From positions 124,001 to 188,000 of the forward strand of contig NZ_BMMX01000005.1 in NCBI RefSeq assembly GCF_014646155.1: a stretch of 64,000 bases of DNA. Reading direction: 5' to 3'. Position numbers and translations under genes: made by a program. The DNA is from Mangrovihabitans endophyticus. GTDB lineage: Bacteria; Actinomycetota; Actinomycetes; Mycobacteriales; Micromonosporaceae. Positions 60,313 to 64,000 of this stretch are shown here, piece after piece. Positions within the stretch are counted from its first letter, which is position 1. The number at the start of each line of letters is the position of its first letter. The notes under the pieces were generated by a model. The model did not search any database and had not been told where the DNA came from. It saw nothing but the letters and a program-made list of their open reading frames with translations.

Positions 60313-60452
60313 AGCGGCTCCTGCCAGATCGCCAGCACCGCCAGGATGCCGATGGTCAGGATCGCCACCCATCGCACCAGACGGCGAGTGTTGAACCGAG
60401 GCGCCTCGTCCTCGGAGATGTCCGGCTCCACCCGGATGTCCGTCTTCACCAT
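60297..60452 (-). CDS. 51-aa single-helix membrane protein
   Basis: ATG 60452 lies eight bases after GAGGGGG; another ATG at 60458 is possible. The acidic N-terminus (MVKTDIRVEPDISEDEA) is followed by one helix (WVAILTIGILAVLAIWQ) and a short tail EPLYAWP. Its end overlaps the end of the add-like gene. The function is unknown. Confidence 0.6.
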   Translation of the reverse strand: MVKTDIRVEPDISEDEAPRFNTRRLVRWVAILTIGILAVLAIWQEPLYAWP

Positions 60453-60490
60453 GTCCATTCCCCCCTCGCCAACCGGCGATGGGCGGGCCC

Positions 60491-62815
60491 CTAGTTGGGC
60501 ACCGCCGTCCAACTCTGCTGCCGGGATCCGTTGCCGGGCTGCAACGTCAGCAGGCGGTGCGCGCCGTATCGCTGGGACCCGACGCCCAGGACCAGGTCGC
60601 TGCCCGCCGCGTGCAAGGTGAATCCGTGGTCCGAGGCCTGCAACGACCAGCGCTGCTGATCGTCGGAGGAGCAATCGCCCTGCACCAGCGGGGTGCCCGC
60701 GACCGGATTGCCGTCCAGCGGCTGCACGCACTTGCGCGTCGCCTGCGATTGCAGGGTGAACGTCTGCTTCCCGGCCGGAACCAGGCGCCACTGCTGTTGC
60801 GCGTTGCCGTCGGCGCCGTTGAGCACCACCGGCGTGCCGTTGGTGGTCCGCGCCGCGTACAGGTCCGCCGCGTCCCCGGTCAACGAGTTCGTCAGCACGA
60901 ACCAGGAGTTCTGTGTCGGCCGCGCGGCCGGCGCGCTGCGCGCCGTGGCCGTCGCCGCGTACCCGGAGGCGGCGTGCCGGATGACCACCCGGTAGGACGC
61001 GTCCGGCCGCAGACCGATGAGCTGGGCCTGGGTCGCCACGGTGGTCGCCACCGGTTCACCGTCGACCGACACGTCGTATCGGGCGTCCGGGGCGGCGGCG
61101 CTCCAGCGCAGCCGGACCGCCGTGCTGGTCGGGTCGCGCACCTCCAGCACCGCCTCGACCTTCGCGGCGGCCACCGGCGCGACCGCCGTCTCGGCACGGT
61201 GCGCCGACGCGTCGCGGGTGGCCGGCGACGCCGCACGCGTGCCGGCCTCCGCGGGCTGCTCTCCGCCCGGCCCTGACTCACCCGGCCCTGACTCACCGGG
61301 CCCCGACTCACCGGGCCCGGAGTCGCCCGGCCCCGACTGGCCCGGCCCCGACTGGCCCGGCTTCTGACCGGCGGACGGCGTCGGGCCGGCCGGGGAGGAG
61401 TCGGCTTCAACGGTCTCGGCCTCCGGCTCCGCGCCGGGTTCGGCGTCGCTCGTCGCGGAGGCGGTGGGCGTGGCGCTGGTCGCCGCGGACGGTGCCGGCG
61501 CGGCACCGGTGGTGGCCGGCACGCCGGGCAGATCCTCACCGCCGTCGCTCTTGAGCAGGAACTCGCTCGCCGCCACGTTCCAGTGGGTGGCCAGGTAGCT
61601 GCCCGGCGGCGGCGCGGTGCTGAAGTAGTCGTCGTGGCCGCAGTCCAGCCGGACCTGGTGCTTCTTCGGGCACACCGACCGCGCCGCGGTCTGTGACCGG
61701 TCCGGGCCGCACAGCAGGTCGTAGGCGTCCGTGCAACTGCCCGCCCCGGTGGAGTTGGGCGAGTCACGCAGCACCGCACCCAGGGTGTGCGTCAGCTCGT
61801 GCGCCGCCATCGCCGAACTCCAGCATCCGGCGTCCACCCGCCCGTAGGAGGGACCGCCGTTGTTGCGGTTGCCCAGTCCCGGCCGGTTGTCGGCGACGAA
61901 GGTGCCGATGCCGCAGTAGACGTTGGTGTCGGCGAAGATCAGGTACTTGCGGTCGGTGCGGTTGTACCCGAGGGTCTGCAGCGCGTCGATGTTCCTCCGG
62001 AACGTGCTCAGCGCGTCCTCGGGCACCTGCACCTCGGCGACGTCCACCCGGCACTGCGGCGTGGTGACGAAACGCAGATGACGGGAACCGCCGGTCTCCG
62101 CCGCGCTGGCGTCGAAGATCCGGTCGGCGCCGGCCGCCCACACCCGCATCGAGCCGAGGAAGTCGCTGTACCGGCTGGGGGTGCCGAATTCGTGCAGGTA
62201 GAGCACCTGGACGCGCTTGCCGTTGCGGCCGTCGCCCTCGCACGCCACGTCATGGTTGCCCATCACGAAGTCGGCCTCGCCGGGTGCCATGTCGGGGACC
62301 AGGGCGGGCGCGTCCGGGGTCAGCGCGCTGCCGCCCTCGTCACGCACGATCTCGGCGTCGGTCGGCACGTCGCCGGTGTCGCGGCGCGGCGCGGCGGGCT
62401 CGGGCGACTTGCCGGCCACCGGCGCGACGTCCCGGCGGGCCTTCAGCCCGGCCGGCACCGCGTCCGGGCCGTGCGTGCAGGTCTGCTCGTCCAGCTCGTA
62501 GGTGCCGGCGCAGAGAGAGTCCGCCGCGGCCGGCTTGAGTCCCTCGTAGACCAGGCCCTTCTCCGGGGCGTCGTCGGGCAGCGCGGCAAGCGTCACGCGT
62601 TCGTGGTCGGCCCCACCGCCGTCCGGGCTCCAGCCGCCGCCCACCACACTGGGACCGGCCATCGCCGCGATTCCCAGCAGCGTGACGCCGAGCACAACAG
62701 GCAGCAGACGGTACGCCTGGCTGCGCGTGGGCGCCCGGCGGCGTCCCCGCGCGGGCGTCGCACGGGGACGTGGGGGCGTCCCCCCGCGCGGCGCAGGCCG
62801 TCGATGCGCGGACAA
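60491..62815 (-). CDS. Secreted metalloprotease-like protein with Fn3 and ricin-lectin domains
   Basis: About 774 aa from TTG 62815, five bases after GAGGAGA. Signal/anchor helix LLPVVLGVTLLGIAAMAG (about 38-55). The central domain (about 150-430) has AAHELTHTLGAVL (His339, Glu340, His343), the HExxH zinc motif of metzincin-like proteases, and LDCGHDDYFSTAPPPGSYLA. A SGPG[EQD]-rich linker, a fibronectin type III domain (about 575-660) and a C-terminal ricin B lectin (QQQWRLVPAGKQTFTLQSQA, QQRWSLQASDHGFTL) follow. It probably binds a polysaccharide and cuts a nearby protein or substrate. A third metal His cannot be found at the expected place. Confidence 0.84.
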   Translation of the reverse strand: MSAHRRPAPRGGTPPRPRATPARGRRRAPTRSQAYRLLPVVLGVTLLGIAAMAGPSVVGGGWSPDGGGADHERVTLAALPDDAPEKGLVYEGLKPAAADSLCAGTYELDEQTCTHGPDAVPAGLKARRDVAPVAGKSPEPAAPRRDTGDVPTDAEIVRDEGGSALTPDAPALVPDMAPGEADFVMGNHDVACEGDGRNGKRVQVLYLHEFGTPSRYSDFLGSMRVWAAGADRIFDASAAETGGSRHLRFVTTPQCRVDVAEVQVPEDALSTFRRNIDALQTLGYNRTDRKYLIFADTNVYCGIGTFVADNRPGLGNRNNGGPSYGRVDAGCWSSAMAAHELTHTLGAVLRDSPNSTGAGSCTDAYDLLCGPDRSQTAARSVCPKKHQVRLDCGHDDYFSTAPPPGSYLATHWNVAASEFLLKSDGGEDLPGVPATTGAAPAPSAATSATPTASATSDAEPGAEPEAETVEADSSPAGPTPSAGQKPGQSGPGQSGPGDSGPGESGPGESGPGESGPGGEQPAEAGTRAASPATRDASAHRAETAVAPVAAAKVEAVLEVRDPTSTAVRLRWSAAAPDARYDVSVDGEPVATTVATQAQLIGLRPDASYRVVIRHAASGYAATATARSAPAARPTQNSWFVLTNSLTGDAADLYAARTTNGTPVVLNGADGNAQQQWRLVPAGKQTFTLQSQATRKCVQPLDGNPVAGTPLVQGDCSSDDQQRWSLQASDHGFTLHAAGSDLVLGVGSQRYGAHRLLTLQPGNGSRQQSWTAVPN
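61268..61360 (-). repeat. 15-bp repeats encoding SGPG(E/Q/D) linker
   Basis: About six imperfect 15-bp units encode QSGPG, DSGPG and ESGPG between the protease-like and Fn3 domains. It is a flexible, Pro/Gly-rich spacer. Confidence 0.8.
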
Positions 62816-62839
62816 GACGTCTCCTCGTTGAGCGGGGGC

Positions 62840-62878
62840 GCGGTGGGAGGGGGCTATGGGGTGGCCTCCTCCCACCGC
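62840..62878 (-). promoter_or_regulatory. Leader hairpin upstream of the metalloprotease-like gene
   Basis: GCGGTGGGAGG and CCTCCCACCGC form a perfect 11-bp stem around a 17-base loop, 25 bases upstream of TTG 62815 in the mRNA leader. TATTAA (62991-62986 on the minus strand) is a possible -10, giving a leader of about 165 bases. It may regulate translation. Confidence 0.4.
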
Positions 62879-63025
62879 ATGATGGTTCCACCGGGCCGGA
62901 TGGTGGGGACTTGCGGACACCGAACCGGGAAACCGGATGGGATCGGAGGAAAGCGTGCCATCGGGCGCGGTCGCGCGGAATGGCCTTAATAGAGATCTAA
63001 GCAAGTGTTGTACCGATCGGGGCGA

Positions 63026-64000
63026 TCACGGTGCGTCGTCCGGGTGGTGCGGCCACTTGCGCCCCGCGTCACGTTCGCGGGCCAGACGACCCACGAGCCC
63101 GAACCGGTTGTTCGCCGGCTTGGCCGGGGCCTCCGCGTCGGCAAGCATCATCACCACGCTGGCGCCGCCCATCGAGGAGCGTGCCAGGCTCACCGAGCCG
63201 CCCGCGGCCTGGGCCGCGCGCCGCGCGATGTCCAGTCCCAGGCCGGTGGAGCCCTTGGCGCTCTCGCCGCGGCGCACCGCCTTCTGCGGGTCCGCGATGC
63301 CCGGCCCGGCGTCGTCCACGCGGACCGCCACCCACCCGTCGCGGCGGGAGATGCCGACTTCGAAGGCGGTGCCCTGCGCGGTGTACCGGAACACGTTGCC
63401 CAGCACCGCGTCCAGGGCCGCGGCCAGCTCCGCCCGAGCGACCGGCACCGGGATGCGCAGGTGCGCGCCGACCACGCGGTGCGGCCGGTTCTGGTCCCCG
63501 GCCAGCGCGGACCAGAACACCATCCGGTTGCGCACCACCTCGCTGGCGTCGCACACACCCTCCTCGGGCGCGGACGCGACCTGGGCCGCGACCGCCTTGC
63601 GCGTGGTGTTGATGAGCTGGTCGACCTCACCCTCCAGGGTGACGATCGCCTGGCGGATGCGCCGGATGCCGCGGCGCCGGTCCAGCTCCTGCGCCGGCAG
63701 CCCGATCATCGTGTCGTCCGGGTCCAGCGCCTCGGCGTCCAGCCGGAGCACGGTGAGCGGGGTGCGCAGGCGGTGTGACAGGTCGGCCACCATCTCGCGT
63801 TCGCTGGTGCGCGACGTGACCAGGCGGTCGGCCATCCGATTGAAGGCGAACCCCGCCTCGGCCAGTTCCCGCGGACCGCTGGGCTGAATGCGCACGCCGA
63901 GGTCGCCGCCGCCGACGGCCAGCGCCGCGTGCACCAGGTTGCGCGCCGAGGAGACCGCGCCGCGGGCCAGCCGGTCCACCACGATCACCGATCCGGCGAC
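63026..64000 (-). CDS. Sensor histidine kinase, C-terminal part (partial)
   Basis: The 3' part of a gene that runs off the right end of the window. The visible frame, about 325 codons, is open to base 64000. It has a HAMP-like linker (ARNLVHAALAVGGGDLGV, FNRMADRLVTS), the dimerisation/phosphoacceptor motif DLSHRLRTPLTVLRLDAEAL (phospho-His), and the HATPase region with LDAVLGNVFRYT (N box), VRVDDAGPGI (G1), GSTGLGLDIARR (G2) and ASVVMML. The sensor and membrane part lie beyond the window. The response regulator is not visible. Confidence 0.9.
   Translation of the reverse strand, partial: VAGSVIVVDRLARGAVSSARNLVHAALAVGGGDLGVRIQPSGPRELAEAGFAFNRMADRLVTSRTSEREMVADLSHRLRTPLTVLRLDAEALDPDDTMIGLPAQELDRRRGIRRIRQAIVTLEGEVDQLINTTRKAVAAQVASAPEEGVCDASEVVRNRMVFWSALAGDQNRPHRVVGAHLRIPVPVARAELAAALDAVLGNVFRYTAQGTAFEVGISRRDGWVAVRVDDAGPGIADPQKAVRRGESAKGSTGLGLDIARRAAQAAGGSVSLARSSMGGASVVMMLADAEAPAKPANNRFGLVGRLARERDAGRKWPHHPDDAP

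Noticed and set aside
62816..63004. 63-residue N-terminal extension of the metalloprotease-like gene
   Set aside because: It has no signal peptide of its own and contains the leader hairpin. TTG 62815 has GAGGAGA at the right distance and leads into a signal-type helix.

Overview
The window is high-GC DNA with dense, mostly short-spaced genes, many GTG starts, GTGA/ATGA stop-start overlaps and several leaderless-type promoters (TANNNT 6-8 bases before the start codon). It looks like the chromosome of a filamentous actinomycete. The XRE/DUF5753 regulators, DUF3618/DUF4235/holin-like stress genes, PP2C and SpoIIE phosphatases and ricin-lectin secreted enzymes would suit Micromonosporaceae (Actinoplanes-like), but the genus is an inference. 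I saw no rRNA, tRNA, IS element, prophage or CRISPR array.

Left part (1-8.5 kb): the tail of a trehalose-forming GH13 enzyme (treZ-like); a membrane-anchored solute-binding-type protein coupled to a polytopic membrane protein; a PP2C phosphatase; a membrane GGDEF/EAL protein; and the helicase HrpB.

Purine/ureide catabolism (8.6-24.9 kb) occurs in two blocks. Block 1 (8664-11733) holds OHCU decarboxylase, 5-hydroxyisourate hydrolase, urate oxidase and 8-oxoguanine deaminase. Block 2 (19767-24931) holds malate synthase, a citrate-lyase-like protein, allantoinase and allantoicase. Together they would turn 8-oxoguanine and urate into allantoin and allantoate, and then feed glyoxylate into malate. 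Between them sits an unrelated 7.5-kb cassette (12063-19563). It encodes an SDR ketoreductase (minus strand) and then a plus-strand run: flavin halogenase-like enzyme, acyl carrier protein, alpha/beta hydrolase, PKS-type enoylreductase, MaoC dehydratase, KAS III and a cation/proton antiporter. This is a compact dissociated acyl-assembly system with one condensing enzyme, a full set of reductive enzymes and no visible extender-loading or chain-elongating KS. It is the strongest candidate for an undescribed system in the window.

Middle part (25-44 kb): methyltransferase, DUF6817, phospholipase D, a degenerate pirin with its MarR regulator, GNAT and epimerase, a Clp N-domain protein with its own HTH regulator and a clear operator/promoter, DUF3072, VOC, Na+/H+ antiporter, HAD, a PAS/GAF/SpoIIE/HATPase phosphatase, a membrane protein with a long AEEARK repeat helix, small membrane proteins, a lipoprotein, SRPBCC, a BrkB-type protein and a CrtI-like oxidase.

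Right part (44-64 kb): a small protein with an XRE/DUF5753 regulator, a GT4 glycosyltransferase, VOC with AraC, RecQ with an unusual C-terminal tail, a GH3 hydrolase, and a membrane/stress block (DUF1206, MscS, holin-like, DUF3618, DUF4235). Then come CspA, an aldo/keto reductase, a trans-aconitate methyltransferase-like enzyme, an adenosine-deaminase-like enzyme, a secreted metalloprotease-like ricin-lectin protein and the 3' part of a sensor histidine kinase that runs off the window.
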